In this document: in pieces, positions 46,176-57,880 of the stretch
How positions within the stretch are numbered: position 1 is the first letter of the stretch
Layout of the letters: every line of letters starts with the position of its first letter
Origin: Agrypnia vestita
Lineage: Eukaryota > Arthropoda > Insecta > Trichoptera > Phryganeidae
DNA length: 64,000 bases
Assembly: GCA_016648135.1 (NCBI GenBank)
Contig: JADDOH010023729.1
Location: forward strand, 124,001-188,000
Reading direction: 5' to 3'
Program-made: the position numbers and the translations under genes
Notes under the pieces: generated by a model
The model's database searches: none
What the model saw: the letters and a program-made list of their open reading frames with translations, nothing else
Told to the model about the DNA's origin: nothing

Positions 46176-46889
46176 TAGTGATGGGTACGCTCTGCACTCA
46201 CTACTACAATGTAGTACTACATTACATTGAAGTGCACACTACAAACTACATACACTAAAGTTATTGAAAGTATATACTTCAAATAGTACACTTCATTTCA
46301 AAACGAACACTACAAAGTAAACACACTTCAAAGTTATCGAAAGTATGAGAAACATACTTTAAATAGTGTATTTTTTACGTGAAATTTTTGGGAAGTTGAT
46401 GTAGATAAATGAAGAATTCTCTGGAAACTGTAACAACCCCCCCCATGGTTTAAAAATTTATGGGACCGAATGAAGAAATTTTTGGGAAGTTGATGTAGGT
46501 AAACGAAGAAATCTGTGGAAACTGTAACAACCTCCCCCCCCTCCATGGTTTGAAAATTTTTTGGAATCGAATGAAGAAATCTGGTTGGCGACCTTTTTTT
46601 TATGTCGCCAAATTTGCTTCGGAGAAAAAATATTTTTCTCGTTGACTAAATTTTTATTTGGGATAAAAATATTTACTTCACTAGTACTACAATTTTGTAG
46701 TACAATTACTTCATTTCATTACTTCACTTCATTAATATTACAATTACTTCATTACTTCACTTCATTTCGTAGTACTACAATTACTTCACTTCATGTAGTT
46801 TTTACTACAATTGTAGTGTACACTTTGTAGTCTTCAAACTGGTGAACGTGTGTGTGTTGTAGTCTTCATTTTGAAATGTAGTTTTTCTG
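46176..46889. mobile_element. hAT-like element with ACTAC/ACTTCA motif arrays
   Basis: Left end TAGTGATGGGTACG matches the ends of 52463-53352. Both halves are dense in ACTAC/GTAGT and ACTTCA/TGAAGT words, with nine ACTTCA in about 130 bp at 46670-46800. The right terminal repeat was not found and the end is approximate. Confidence 0.55.
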
Positions 46890-47399
46890 GATGAAAGCGA
46901 CCTGGATGAAAGCGAAAGAAGATACAGCTCGAGAACGAGAAGAGCCGAAATTTGAACATGATTTTTTTACAAGATTTCAATTATTTTATTTGACCTGTAA
47001 TACAGCAAAAAAAATGTAATATTCGATAGAAATTACTTTTATAATAGTCCAACGTTTTATATAGAATAAAATCGTTTTTTAGATCAAATTAGGTAGTTTA
47101 GTTTTATATTATACACAATTATGATGACAATGAGTTTTTGAATTTTTCTATTACGAATTAATGGGTTTTCATAAAACATGCATTTTGCAAAATATAAGCA
47201 TTTATTATTTTACAACGTTTTTCTTTTGTCTATAGTGTGATAACTTTTTTAATACTTGCTTCCTTATTAATTTTATTTCATTTTTAAGATCAGAACACTT
47301 AACTATATCGGGATACTTAATTGTTTCGAATATTTTAAATAAGTCAGAGAAAAAACAGTTATACAACTTAAAAAAAAGAGATAATTTATGTATGTTCTT

Positions 47400-47550
47400 A
47401 GGTGCAATCTGTGAACGTTGCATTGTGTAAAGTGATCACTTAAGCCAGCTATTACAAGTCATAAACTCTATGGCCACCCTATAAAGACTTCCATACTTAG
47501 ACGTTTCTCATATAGATAGCTTCGTCTCTGTGAGACTTATATAATTTATC
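47400..47550. repeat. F2 arm used as LINE target
   Basis: GTGAACGTTGCATTGTGTAA, CTATGGCCACCCTATAAAGA, AGCTTCGTCTCTGTGAGACT. The LINE at 47551-47884 is inserted at its end. Confidence 0.6.
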
Positions 47551-47884
47551 ATCATTTCCATCCCCTTGTCCTAGTAGGGTCGGGGCCCAAAGACTCGTGT
47601 CTCCATGTTCCCCTGTCTTGCGTTGCTTCTGCATGATTCAACTAGTCTAGACCCATTCTGTTTTCATACACATTTTTCTGTTGCTCCTCCCAGCTTAATC
47701 TGGGGCAATAATCCATCTTCCTTCCGGAGATGCCAGGAGGATTCGTCTTGGTATTCGTTCCTCTGGCATTCTTAGCACACGTCCAAGCCACCGCATTTGT
47801 GATTTTTCTTTGTGTTGTAGGACTAGGGGCTCCATGCCGAGTGTGTGCCTTATGTCAGCACTTCTCACTCTGTCCATCAGTGTG
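47551..47884 (-). pseudogene. 5'-truncated LINE with clear target duplication
   Basis: Same family as 43536-44240 (MDRVRSADIRHTLGMEP, RWLGRVLRMPEERIPRRILL). It is flanked by ACTTATATAATTTATC (47535-47550) and ACTTTATATAATTTATC (47885-47901), a 16-17 bp duplication typical of target-primed reverse transcription. Only 334 bp remain. Confidence 0.85.
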
Positions 47885-47904
47885 ACTTTATATAATTTAT
47901 CTTA

Positions 47905-48590
47905 ATATATTTATATTATCACTTTTTTTACATTAGCTTATAACGCCCCACTAGCTGAAACATGTTCTGGGGGAGTTATAATTAACAATTTAATAGTTTT
48001 CTTATTATTCTTGGTTGAATAGAATTATACAGTATAATTTAAGAAAAGAAATAAAAATACATGTGAAAAATATATATTATATATAAGATCGAATTATATA
48101 ATTTAAGTAAAAGAGTTACTATATAAAAGAGAAAAAATATATGTAAAAGATTGGAACATGGGTGGATAACATCTTCAGAATACTGATTTTTTAGCCATTT
48201 TTTAAATTTAATATTTAAAGTAACCGAGTTTTACAGTTTCCTTAGTTTCGTGAGTTAACCTCATCGAAGATACGAGGGGCAGTAAAATTATTGTGTCTTT
48301 GTCCAAAAAAGGTTTTCATGCTGGGCGCATCAAAATTCATTCTGCTGGCTTGCCTTGCTTGATTGTTGGGTTCTAATATATTATATGCTATTTTGTTCTT
48401 GTGAAAATTTTATAAGTAAGTACGATTTTAAGATATACTTGCCTCAGGTTAAGAACGTCAAAAATTCTAAAAAAATCATCTAAAGGAAACATACTCTGTC
48501 TTTTGTTGATGATTCGCATGTTACATTTTTGAGTTACACCCACTTACCCCATAAGATAACGGGAATTAAATATTATTTCGATAGTCTATA
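47905..48590. other. AT-rich stretch, nothing recognised
   Basis: No gene or shared repeat was identified. Confidence 0.4.
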
Positions 48591-48594
48591 CTAA

Positions 48595-48963
48595 TAATAT
48601 AAAGAGGAAAGATTTGATTGTGTGTTTGAATTGAATATGCTCCGAAACTATTGGACCGATTTGAAAAATTCTTTCACATTTAGAAACCTACATTATCCCT
48701 GGTGAACACAGGCCATAGAATATTTTCAAAAACGTTAGGGATCCGTATGAAAACTTCATTAATGTAACCCAACGTGTGAAAAAAATATCAAAAAACCTTA
48801 TATCGCGTACGCTGCGGAAATTTTTGACAACAGAGCAAAGTGATGTACCACAGTTTTATAAAGGACATTGTTTTTTTAGAGAACAGGGGAACCTTTGTTT
48901 TCCCTCGCGAACTTATTTTTTACTTAATCCTTAACCCGTGCAACGCCGGGTACGACCAGCTAG
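48595..48963 (+). mobile_element. Short non-autonomous Helitron, copy 2
   Basis: Starts TCTATACTAATAATATAAAG and ends CCTTAACCCGTGCAACGCCG, then GGTACGACCAGCTAG before T. The 5' TC and 3' CTAG after a CG-rich hairpin are Helitron hallmarks. The 3' end is almost the same as at 10306. Confidence 0.8.
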
Positions 48964-48974
48964 TAAATAATACT

Positions 48975-49330
48975 TTGACGCGGCCAAAATGGCGATCCAG
49001 GCCGCCGCACCAGAGTGTGCAAAAATGGTTCGTTTTCCCTGGCGCCGCGAGATGGCGTGGTGTTTCAGCGCGCCAGGGACGCGACGGCGATGCGGAGAAT
49101 TTCCCCATTGTGCGGCGTGCCCACCAATTGCGCTAAGTGGCGCACAAAGGCGGCCGACACCGCGGCTGGCGGCGCATTGTTCGGCGCCGTTCGCGAATCT
49201 TCATCGTTTATTTACTCACAATTTCCAATACGGTCGCCGCGGCTCTTAAAAATACATTTTGTAAATATTGCATGCGCCCTGGGCGCGCGAGGGGCCGGCG
49301 GGTGAGCTCGCTTCCTACTCGTTCCTCCAT
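48975..49330 (+). other. CpG-rich island, possible promoter or first exon
   Basis: Strikingly GC- and CpG-rich compared with everything around it (GGCGCCGCGAGATGG, GCGGCCGACACCGCGGC, GGGCGCGCGAGGGGCCGGCG). A donor-like GGCGG|GTGAGC lies near 49300. Several frames are open simply because of composition. It starts 12 bp after the Helitron end. Confidence 0.35.
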
Positions 49331-49436
49331 TTTCAGAGGGACGAATTAACAATTTAGTCTCTCTCTTTAATGACTCGTGTCCAGGGACGAAATTTTCGCC
49401 TTGGAGACGATCCGATCCCATGAGACTCTTCGGAAC

Positions 49437-49864
49437 AAAGAGGTTATATCGACTGCCCCAACGAACGAGGCAGTAACTCAATATTTTAGGTATTTGAGTT
49501 CGTACCATTTTTAGGTTTAGGCCATGATTGTCTACCTACAGTAAAGACAGCAGTATCTCAAATGCAATATTTAACAGATAAAAATATGAATTTTACAAAA
49601 GTAGTAAATCCATTTTTAAATCCATAGTTAACCATTTTTCTTCCATGTAATAACGAAATAACTTAAGTTACTGTTATAATAAAATATCTCAATTACTGGT
49701 AAGATCGTCTTATTATTACCTACACACACAAAAAAAAATGTTGAGAAGATTCAAAACAGAATTCGAAATCCGGTTCGAAACTTAAAAGTGTCCCCCTGAA
49801 AAATCGATTTATTTGAGTTACTGCCTCGTTCGTTCGGGCAGTCGATATGTACTATAAACTCTTT
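49437..49864. repeat. Inverted repeat pair
   Basis: GACTGCCCCAACGAACGAGG and surroundings (49437-49481) recur inverted at 49813-49864 (CCTCGTTCGTTCGGGCAGTC). The arms are about 45-50 bp with about 330 bp between. Confidence 0.6.
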
Positions 49865-49909
49865 GTAGCGTCCGTAAACTACTTAGTTCCATTTTTAACT
49901 CTTTTGAAC

Positions 49910-50880
49910 CCCTCCCCCCCCCCATGCAGCCCTCGAGTGGAACGTAGTTTTTTCCTATTAATTCCAGAAGACATTTTGTGCTGTTTTCTCTTACCAAAAC
50001 TATTTTAAAATTATTGATTATGCGCAAGCAGATCTGCGCAGGTTTATCGATCGCATATTCTGTAACGTTTTAAAAGTGCCAAATAAAAGAAATGAAAGAA
50101 TTACGTCGTACGAATCAAGTAACTAATTAAGATCCGACTTTGACCCCCCCTCCCCCTCACGTAGCCCAGCATAACCCATTCTACCTACCCCTCCCCCACC
50201 CCTTTACCAGGCCAGGTAGTTTATGGACGCTCCCTTTGGACACATCGAGTACCAATTCGCAAAATTCGTAGCTCATAGCTTCTCTTGCATTTTGTATCAC
50301 ATTTTTGTACTGAAATGTAGACCTCTTTTCATATAAGAAAGACAATCGAATTAGTATGTGAAAGCCGGCACAGCGATTCGTTGTGTTGGTGTTGATACCC
50401 CGAGCACTATCACAATTGTTTTCATATTATAATTAATAGATTTGGAGTTAACATTGTAGAGATTATCCATGATAATCATTAAATAAGATGAAAAACATTA
50501 ACTCTGTTACCTCTACGTGAATTTAATAATATTTTTATGTTTTATTACTTAACTTTCGAGAGTCTGTCGATCCTTTCGTATAAAGAGTTTTTAGCGAGAA
50601 GTACCAGAAAATCTAAATATAATAAATAACCCGAATATTCTATTTTTTTTATTTTTTATTTTATTTGGGAAACATACAGTACAATTTTTTTTTTTTTTTA
50701 TATAATATCAAAAAAAAATATTCGTGAGTATGACCAGTAAAGTTTCCTCGAAACTGGTAAAAAAAAACTAAATAAAAAACAATGATAAAGAATATGTGAT
50801 AAATAATAAATATTTCAAAGATTTAAATTATGATAATGCATATAATGGGAGGGGTGGGGAGAGGGAGGGAATGGGATTCA
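49910..50880. other. Stretch with C-rich and G-rich runs
   Basis: C runs at 49911-49923 and 50145-50210, and a G-quadruplex-capable G run at 50849-50874. No gene recognised. Confidence 0.4.
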
Positions 50881-51237
50881 ATTAAAGAAGTATCAAATCA
50901 ATAGTCATAAAGGAGTTTCATTTTAAATAAAAGCAAATTGTCAGTAAAAATGTCTAGATTATTTGTAGAATTTAACAGATTGTATTTTGAGGTGGAACGA
51001 GTTACAAAGCAGTTTTTTAAGTAGTTAGTCCTACCAAAGTTTGCGTAAAATAAATTATTTGAACGCGTTGAGTATGTAGGACAACTTAAACCTATTTGCT
51101 CTAATAAATAGGGTGAGTCAACCAAGTTATTCAAGATTTTATAAAGATAACACAGATCTTGTACGTATCTTCGATATGATAGAGGGATTTTAATAACCCT
51201 AGGAATTGAACTCGAAGCCGTTCAGTGCAACACATAA

Positions 51238-51999
51238 AGCCATGTATTCACTAGGGGACAAATTGTCCCTCAACAGCACGCGCGGCATAGAGTTTACGTG
51301 ACGTTGCAACGTCGTGCACTGTTCCGCGACCTCGCGCACAACATAGCGCGGCATTTCTACGTGCCGTGGCAACGTTGCCATGCGCACGGTACCCGAGCGT
51401 ACTCACTGCAACATTCCGCGGAGCGTCAGTACCACGTGGTATGTTTACAAGTGAATACGCATGCGCTGTATCTGTCAAGATGACAATGCGGGGAAACGAA
51501 ATCGTTCTTGAACTCATCGAGCTGTATCGATCGAAGATCGCATAGAATGTCCGTCCTTCTTTCTCTTTGCAGTAAATAATTTCGCATTCTCCTCTTTTTT
51601 CTCCTCTTACTTTTCGATAAACTCATTAACATAAACAGATACGCGGCTATCATCATAACCTCATAAGGCGATATATTTCCGCGACGTCTGGAAAACAATA
51701 ATTATTTGCAAAAAGGACCTTGTTTTTAATAATATTCAATTTACTACAGTAAAACCTCGTTAATTTGAAATTGCGACCCAAAAAAACATTTCGAATTGCG
51801 CGGAACCCCGTTTTCGCCAAATGAGATACCGCAGCTGTCAACATAAGCTCATCGGGTGACATTTCCGCGACAAGATATGCGAGTCCCGGTGTGTACACGT
51901 CAAATGGCCGCGTCATTGTCCCCGAAACATGAGCGTAGATGTTGATGCGACATGCCGAGCGGAATGTTTCGCGATTTGTCCCCTAGTGAATACATGGCT
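51238..51999. mobile_element. Harbinger-type non-autonomous DNA transposon, copy 2
   Basis: 762 bp, same ends and interior as 3579-4358, flanked by TAA (51235-51237 and 52000-52002). It has one internal segment not in copy 1 (about 51680-51830). Confidence 0.8.
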
Positions 52000-52462
52000 T
52001 AAAACAGGGTTGTACGCAATTGCACATCCGGTTGAGCGCAGGTCATTATTTGAAAGTCGACTACAAAGTAAGCAGTAGGCATAACAATGCGCGGTTCGTT
52101 GTATCTTCCTGTTAACAACTGGATTGAATGCGATTTAAATAAAATGTTCTTTCCCGGTTGAATAATTGTGGTTATGTGTTGTTTACGAGAAAATTGCGTG
52201 ATACGCACACGTAATTCGTGGAGCAATCCATCGCGAAGAATGTGGGTACTTTCGCTGCGTGCGATTTAAAAAGCCGTTCAAAACCACGTTTGAGAGTTAT
52301 TTTAATGTATATCGTTACATATATGAAAGTGGCTGGCGCAGTTTTGGACGCTTTACATTGCATTATTTTGAATTGTGTAAGTCGTGTACTATCATCATCG
52401 TTGTGTTCTTCGCAATCGTGTCCAAAGGATCTATCGAATCGGGTGTCCAGGCGACTAGACAG

Positions 52463-53352
52463 TAGTGATGGGTCGTCGACGTATTTACCGTCGACGAAAC
52501 GAGATCGTCCACGTCCGTCCATCGACGAGACGATCAACTAGTTGAATTCGTCAACTAGTCGCGGACGTTCTATCTAAACATCGGGACGATGGTCAACTGT
52601 CTACGGTTCGACGCGACGCCGCTCGACGGCTCAGCCGTTGGCTATTTTTATTACGTTAATTTTTAAAATTTAAAGAAGTTCGAAAGAATACAGTTTCGGA
52701 GAAAGTAAAACCGCTACTTGTGCTTATATGTAAAAAGAAATATTTTATTATTTATTTGTTTACGCACATTATAGGCTTTTACATATTGCTTTATATACTT
52801 TTTCTATATATAATAAAGAAAGAAGTAGGTAAACACAACAATATCAGGTGTAAGCAGTAAAATATTAGTTCAATTAAAAATAAAATAATTAAACAGAATT
52901 GTATTATTTCATACTGCGCAAAATTGGGAATTCACCGAAACGTCGCACGTGCACATCGCACAAATCAAGTAAAAAATAATAGATAATAGCTTATTAAGCC
53001 TATATCACCCTACGCATGCATTCAAATTTCGAGTCTCTGTCATATTTCGTGTACACAGATTTGCACTCTATGGTCGTGTACTTTAGAGTTGAAATGAAAT
53101 TACCCGTCGAGCCGTCTATGGCGTCTACAAGTCGACAGCGAGAGATAAGAGAGAAATAAACGGAGACGTTTTGTCTTGCTCTCGCTCGTTGCTTTGCATT
53201 ACGTTGAATCTCGAATCGTCCACCGTCCACGGCGTCCGCCGTCCACCGTCTACGAATTCAACTAGTCCATGTGATAAACGTAAACCGTCGACGCGTCGAT
53301 GCAACGTCAACGGTTGATTTCAACTAGTCCGTACATTCAATGCCCATCCCTA
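52463..53352. mobile_element. hAT-type element with GTCGAC and CAACTAGT motif arrays
   Basis: 890 bp. Ends TAGTGATGGG and the complement of CCCATCCCTA, flanked by CTAGACAG (52455-52462) and CTAGATAG (53353-53360), 7 of 8 matching. About 130 bp inside each end are dense in CGTCGAC, GTCCACC/GTCCGTCC and CAACTAGT words. No transposase. Confidence 0.8.
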
Positions 53353-53614
53353 CTAGATAGGCTCTTGGGCATGGGAGACAGATAGCAGCGTGCTGTTGTT
53401 CAATGTCCTGTATCAAGCAAGTGTACAAGGACACTCAGGAACGTGTCCTGGTGCTGGTTGAGTGGCAACGTGCAGAGTCAGAAAAGAATTATTTCAGACC
53501 ATAACGTACAGGACAACCTTGGAAAAGAAATCTGATTTAATTTCTGCGAGATTTTAATCACGTCAATTTTTCAAATCAATTTTTTTTTTAATCAGGTTTT
53601 AATCAGGACGCGGA

Positions 53615-53690
53615 CGCGAGTATGCGTCCGTCTTGACGAAGATACAGTGGTATCGAAACCGGTAGACGTAAAGTCACTCCAAGTGGTTAA
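53615..53690 (+). repeat. PLE-like hairpin motif
   Basis: TTGACGAA, hairpin GATAC-AGTG-GTATC, then GAAACCGGTAG. This is the same layout as the other hammerhead-like motifs, in a decayed form. Confidence 0.45.
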
Positions 53691-53799
53691 TACAAAGTTG
53701 TTAATTAATTAAAATTAATAATCACTAGCTGTAATTCGTCAAAAATTTATGACAAAAATGGTTCTTTTACATGTCGGTTCCTAAGAAAAAAATACTCTA

Positions 53800-53905
53800 C
53801 GTCTTTCTAATTGATTAATTAATTTGGTTTTAAAAACTTCACAGAATTTTGTTCCGAAAAATTACAACTTCACAAATATGAATGTGTCCTTGAATTTGAA
53901 ATTAT
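53800..53905 (+). repeat. S2 repeat tail
   Basis: CTACGTCTTTCTAATTGATT through AGAATTTTGTTCCGAAAAAT to AATATGAATGTGTCCTTGAA. The tRNA-like head is missing. Confidence 0.7.
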
Positions 53906-53949
53906 TATAATTGGGATGTCCAACCACAAGGTTAACGATATAAACATCA

Positions 53950-54215
53950 AAAATATTTAATCATTTTCTTTGACTTGTATCAAAGCGAATGAATTTTCAA
54001 CATTCGATACAAGTTACTTTCACGATACTCCAACGTTTAACAGAAGACAAGTCAGGAATACTTATTGAAAAAAAATGCAAACTTTGATGTTCCGTAACTG
54101 CGAAATTTCACCCAAGTGTAAAGAATATTTTCTATTCAAAATTGCTTTGACTTGAAGAAGTCTCCCCGAAGTTTTTGCTACTAGCTATGAGACACCTCAT
54201 GCATATCGCTAGAGC
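53950..54215 (+). repeat. FB right arm
   Basis: TTCGATACAAGTTACTTTCA, CTCCAACGTTTAACAGAAGA, ending TTGCTACTAGCTATGAGACA. Confidence 0.6.
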
Positions 54216-54339
54216 AGACCGAAGACACTTAAAATTGGGATAGGGGGCTAGGTTTTAAATAATAATGTATTATTTTTTATGTATTTTGTACCCAGAATTG
54301 TCTAATAAAAAAAATAAAAAAATATGTTGAAAAAAACTA

Positions 54340-54645
54340 ACCCATAAAAAATAAGTTTTTATTATACTCACTTTCTCGTTGAAATAGGTTTCGTGCCTAC
54401 TCCACGCGTTGGGCTCGAAAATTATACAACATATAAATAGTTAAAATTTCGAAAAATCCAAAATTATCCTATAATTATTACATTTTTTTAAACGAAAATT
54501 TGTTAGATCATTTTTATCGTCGCCACGAGTCTTGCCTGCAAAGTTTCAGCTCGATTGGATCACGGGAAAAAAGGGTTACAAATCGATCCAAAGTTTTTTC
54601 GGCAGACAAGCAGATGCCACGAGTTAAAATAAAAGGAGTAAAAAA
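54340..54645 (+). repeat. REP-A repeat
   Basis: CTAACCCATAAAAAATAAGT to GATGCCACGAGTTAAAATAA, with the conserved core at about 54518-54628. Confidence 0.7.
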
Positions 54646-54698
54646 TACACATTATCAAACAGTTGTACAGCACGATAATGCAATATTGAGCGTATAAT

Positions 54699-54890
54699 AC
54701 ACCACATACAATACTCCACATTTACAAATACAACCACATTTACAAATACACCACATTTACAAATACACCACATACAATACACCACATTTACAAATACACC
54801 ACATTTACAAATACACCACATACAATACACCACATTTACAAATACACCACATACAATACACCACATTTACAAATACACCACATTTACAAT
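54699..54890 (+). repeat. Two-unit minisatellite
   Basis: Units A (ACACCACATTTACAAAT, 17 bp) and B (ACACCACATACAAT, 14 bp) run in the order B A A A B A A B A B A A, with the second unit reading ACTCCAC, the third having one extra base and the last truncated. The minus strand is open by chance (Cys/Val-rich) and is not a gene. Confidence 0.9.
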
Positions 54891-55108
54891 AGGCATGATG
54901 ACAGTATTAAAGAATTAAATAATAAGTGATTTTAGAGAAGAAAATATTTTGAAAGGATTATAAAAAATTATCCAGTTTTAATATACACATTGAGATTAAT
55001 AAGTTTTTCAATAAAATAAAAGTATGAAATTGTGCAATCCGCCATTTTAACAGAAATACCGACGAGAGCGAATGACGTCACGCCTAATTACCGTCACCGT
55101 GTCTCTTA

Positions 55109-56694
55109 GGGCCGGTTGGATTAAGGCGGTACATTCACTGCGAATGCATATTTCGGCGTTTTTTACGAAAATGTGGGTTTTTATTATTCATTTATATCAG
55201 AATTTATATGATAGATTGCAATTTTTTAGGGCGATAACTTAGATAGAACCTTTGTTCTTATATAAAAGTAATAAACTGAACATTGTTTATAATAAATAAG
55301 AAAAATATAAGCATTAATCCACAGGCCGCGGCAAAAAAAAACGTTTTTAATGTTCCCGGGCGAAGATTCGTTCGTTGAAAATTTGTATGTAAGCATACTA
55401 TGTTTTTTTTATATGTATAAAGTTTGCTTAATTATCTAGAATCCGTACGTAGGATATTAAGAAATATTCAATATTAATAAAAGTAATAATATTTTAAACA
55501 TGCTAGAAATTTTTACGATTTTGATGCTTTTCAAATATTGTTTATTCATATAAAAATTATGATTTAAACGATATATTGTATCTATATTCGCACTTTGAGT
55601 CTTCATTCACTATTAAAAAGCTACATTTTTTTATTAAAGATACGTTAATTATTATTTTAAAATAAAAATTCTAATGTGTGAAATGTGTCAAAAAATAGCG
55701 CAGTTTTGAATCAGATGCCGCGTGCCGTGCGGGAGAGGCGGACGTTTCTCTGTACTCCATACACTTTTTCATTAAAAAATCACTTTAAAACGTGTTTTTA
55801 TGCCAAATTTGACATTAGTTCAAAATAATACCATGTTATATATTCGAAAGCAATCTATTCTTCGCAGATAATGAGGTTTTTTTAAACTAGTTTGATATTA
55901 TTTTGCTTTTCTACTGATAAAATCACATTGAACTTGCGTCAGATTGTCTGTCATATGCGTGCTTTGGTAACCTTGCAGACGGCGGTATATTCGCGAAGAT
56001 GTCATTGTAATTTATAAAGTCAAGTAAGATATTATTTACGACATAATTTTTAAAATATAGATTAATGGTTGTTAATTTTCTTTTTAATTCAATACATATT
56101 GTTGGAGTAGTTTTTTGTTTATTTTAGATAAAAAAATATTTGAATTAAGTTTAATTCACAGGTGTTTTGACATTTTAGTCGGAAGTCAAAATAATATCTA
56201 AATCTGCTTATGCGACATAAGTTTTAAATTGAAAAACAGTGATATAAGAAAAATTGTTGTTTACTATTTTCTTATAATACATAAATTATTGGAGAAATAT
56301 AAATACGCTTTTGTAAATTCTAGCATAAAACATTTAAAATTCTAATAATAGTGCGCGAGCATGACTTGCGTTCCCACATATTTTATACGTCGGTACTCCG
56401 TATGGTTGTCTCATTTCCTCGCAACCTTTCTGTCTTGCATGACATGTAAATATTACGCTCGTGCAAGGTTTATCTGATATGACGTTTGTTCATGTCTCGA
56501 TCTCGTATTGAAGTAGCATGATCTATCGATGCATATCGCCGCTTTTGACAGCTTGAAAATTGTTTGTCCCGCCTTAAAGTAAAAGTTCGTTTAAAGCATA
56601 GATTTTTTGCGCTCTCCAATCAAACCATCCGTTTCCGTAAAAAACTATGCTTTAAACGAACTTTTATTTTAATCCAACTTGAAACAACCGGGCC
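55109..56694. mobile_element. GGCCCGGTTG MITE, copy 5, split by a TTAA element
   Basis: Left end GGGCCGGTTGG at 55109 and right end AACTTGAAACAACCGGGCC at 56694, with TTA on both sides. Only 16 bp of the left end precede the nested element. With the insert removed, GGATTAAAGTAAAAGTTCGT lines up with copy 1. Confidence 0.8.
55125..56573. mobile_element. 1449-bp TTAA-flanked element (piggyBac-type target)
   Basis: Flanked by TTAA at 55121-55124 and 56574-56577. The ends GGCGGTACA and TTGTCCCGCC form a roughly 9-bp inverted repeat with one mismatch. A subterminal ATGCATAT word lies about 20 bp from the left end and 45 bp from the right end. No long open frame, so it is non-autonomous. A partial second copy is at 37470-37845. 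TTAA duplication is typical of piggyBac transposases, so a piggyBac-type origin is inferred. Confidence 0.75.
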
Positions 56695-56699
56695 TTAAA

Positions 56700-57450
56700 C
56701 TGTTGTCATGGACACAATGCAATATTAATTAATTACTTAGGCTTAACGTCACGTAGACGCCATGACACTTTTGGGCGTTTTTGCGCGAAATTAAAAATAG
56801 TTAGATGAAAATACAGTTACTTGCGTAAAAACTTAGTTTATTACTGAATTAAATGCTATTTTCGGTAATAGTAGACGTGTACCTTACATCGTAGAAGGTT
56901 ATTTCAAAATCTGTCATCATCCCTATTAGGCGCGGTCTCCCGCTTGTGTCAAAAATAAATACGCTATTGACGGGGATTCCCGAAATTTCTTGATTAGGGA
57001 TAGGGATTTACACAATTTCGCAATTCTGCTTATTCACATTTTTATATACTTCACGGGTTTTATATTTTATGTATGTAATATTATTGAGTTGATTTAGAAT
57101 CAAGTATGCGTCGTTAGGTTATTATGAATTTTTAACTTCGATTTTAAGGAAAAAAATGAAATTTATTTCAATGTGATCAGATCTAATAAAAAATAATTAC
57201 CTTTTTCATTTCACTCAAATCCTGGCGACACGATTATCTCCAAAAGCTGCGCGCACCATGGAGAAGGACTTTTGCAGGACAGCACATTACTCCGCCATTT
57301 TTAAATTTCCTAAATAATTTGCTAATTAAAAATATTAACTAATTTGTATGCCAATAAAAAAAAGACAATAAAACAAATTTTATATGTGTAATAATTACTT
57401 AGGTCAATTTAAAAAAAATTGAATGCATATATTTTTGATGCTTCAAGCTA
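56700..57450. other. Unassigned stretch
   Basis: No gene or shared repeat was identified. Confidence 0.4.
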
Positions 57451-57452
57451 TA

Positions 57453-57637
57453 AGGTCTTTTCATATAAGCTTGCAATTGAGTTAGTGTGGGTACAGTGCG
57501 TAATACGCGCTTTGTTTCGTTGTGTTTTGTTTACGGATACGCCCCTCTCGTATCCGTAAACTCAACACAACGAAACAAAGCGCGTATTACGCACTGTACC
57601 CACACTAACTCAATTGCAACCTTATATGAAAAGACCT
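57453..57637. mobile_element. Nearly perfect 185-bp hairpin
   Basis: Arms 57453-57541 and 57549-57637 (89 bp each) pair at 86 positions around a 7-base loop CCCCTCT. The outer end is AGGTCTTTTCATATAAG, and flanking TA/AT fits a TA target. It could be a foldback MITE or a hairpin-RNA source. No other copy in the window. Confidence 0.85.
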
Positions 57638-57880
57638 ATATAACCAATAACGCCATGTTATCATGACTTAATTTTTGTTGCGTTATGTGTTTTGCGTACA
57701 ATATTATTTTAGGCGTCGCCACTGGTTGGAGTTTCGTGCGCCATATTTATTACCTACTTTTAGCCCACACATGTCCTTGCATTAAATAAATAAATTCGTT
57801 AAAAAGTGCATCAACTTAGTTTAGGTCCAGTGTAGTACTGTTCTAATGAGTAATATACTATTATAAATGTCACTATCTCT

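Noticed and set aside
51298..51483. Conserved peptide shared by 3.6 and 51.3 kb
   Set aside because: Similarity follows from DNA homology of two copies of a non-coding Harbinger-type element; the frames diverge.
52172..52541. Open frames on both strands left of the 52463 hAT element
   Set aside because: Frames run into the transposon motif array and overlap each other; no recognised protein or splice sites.
54624..54866. Cys/Val-rich repetitive protein on the minus strand
   Set aside because: It is the translation of a minisatellite with 17- and 14-bp units.
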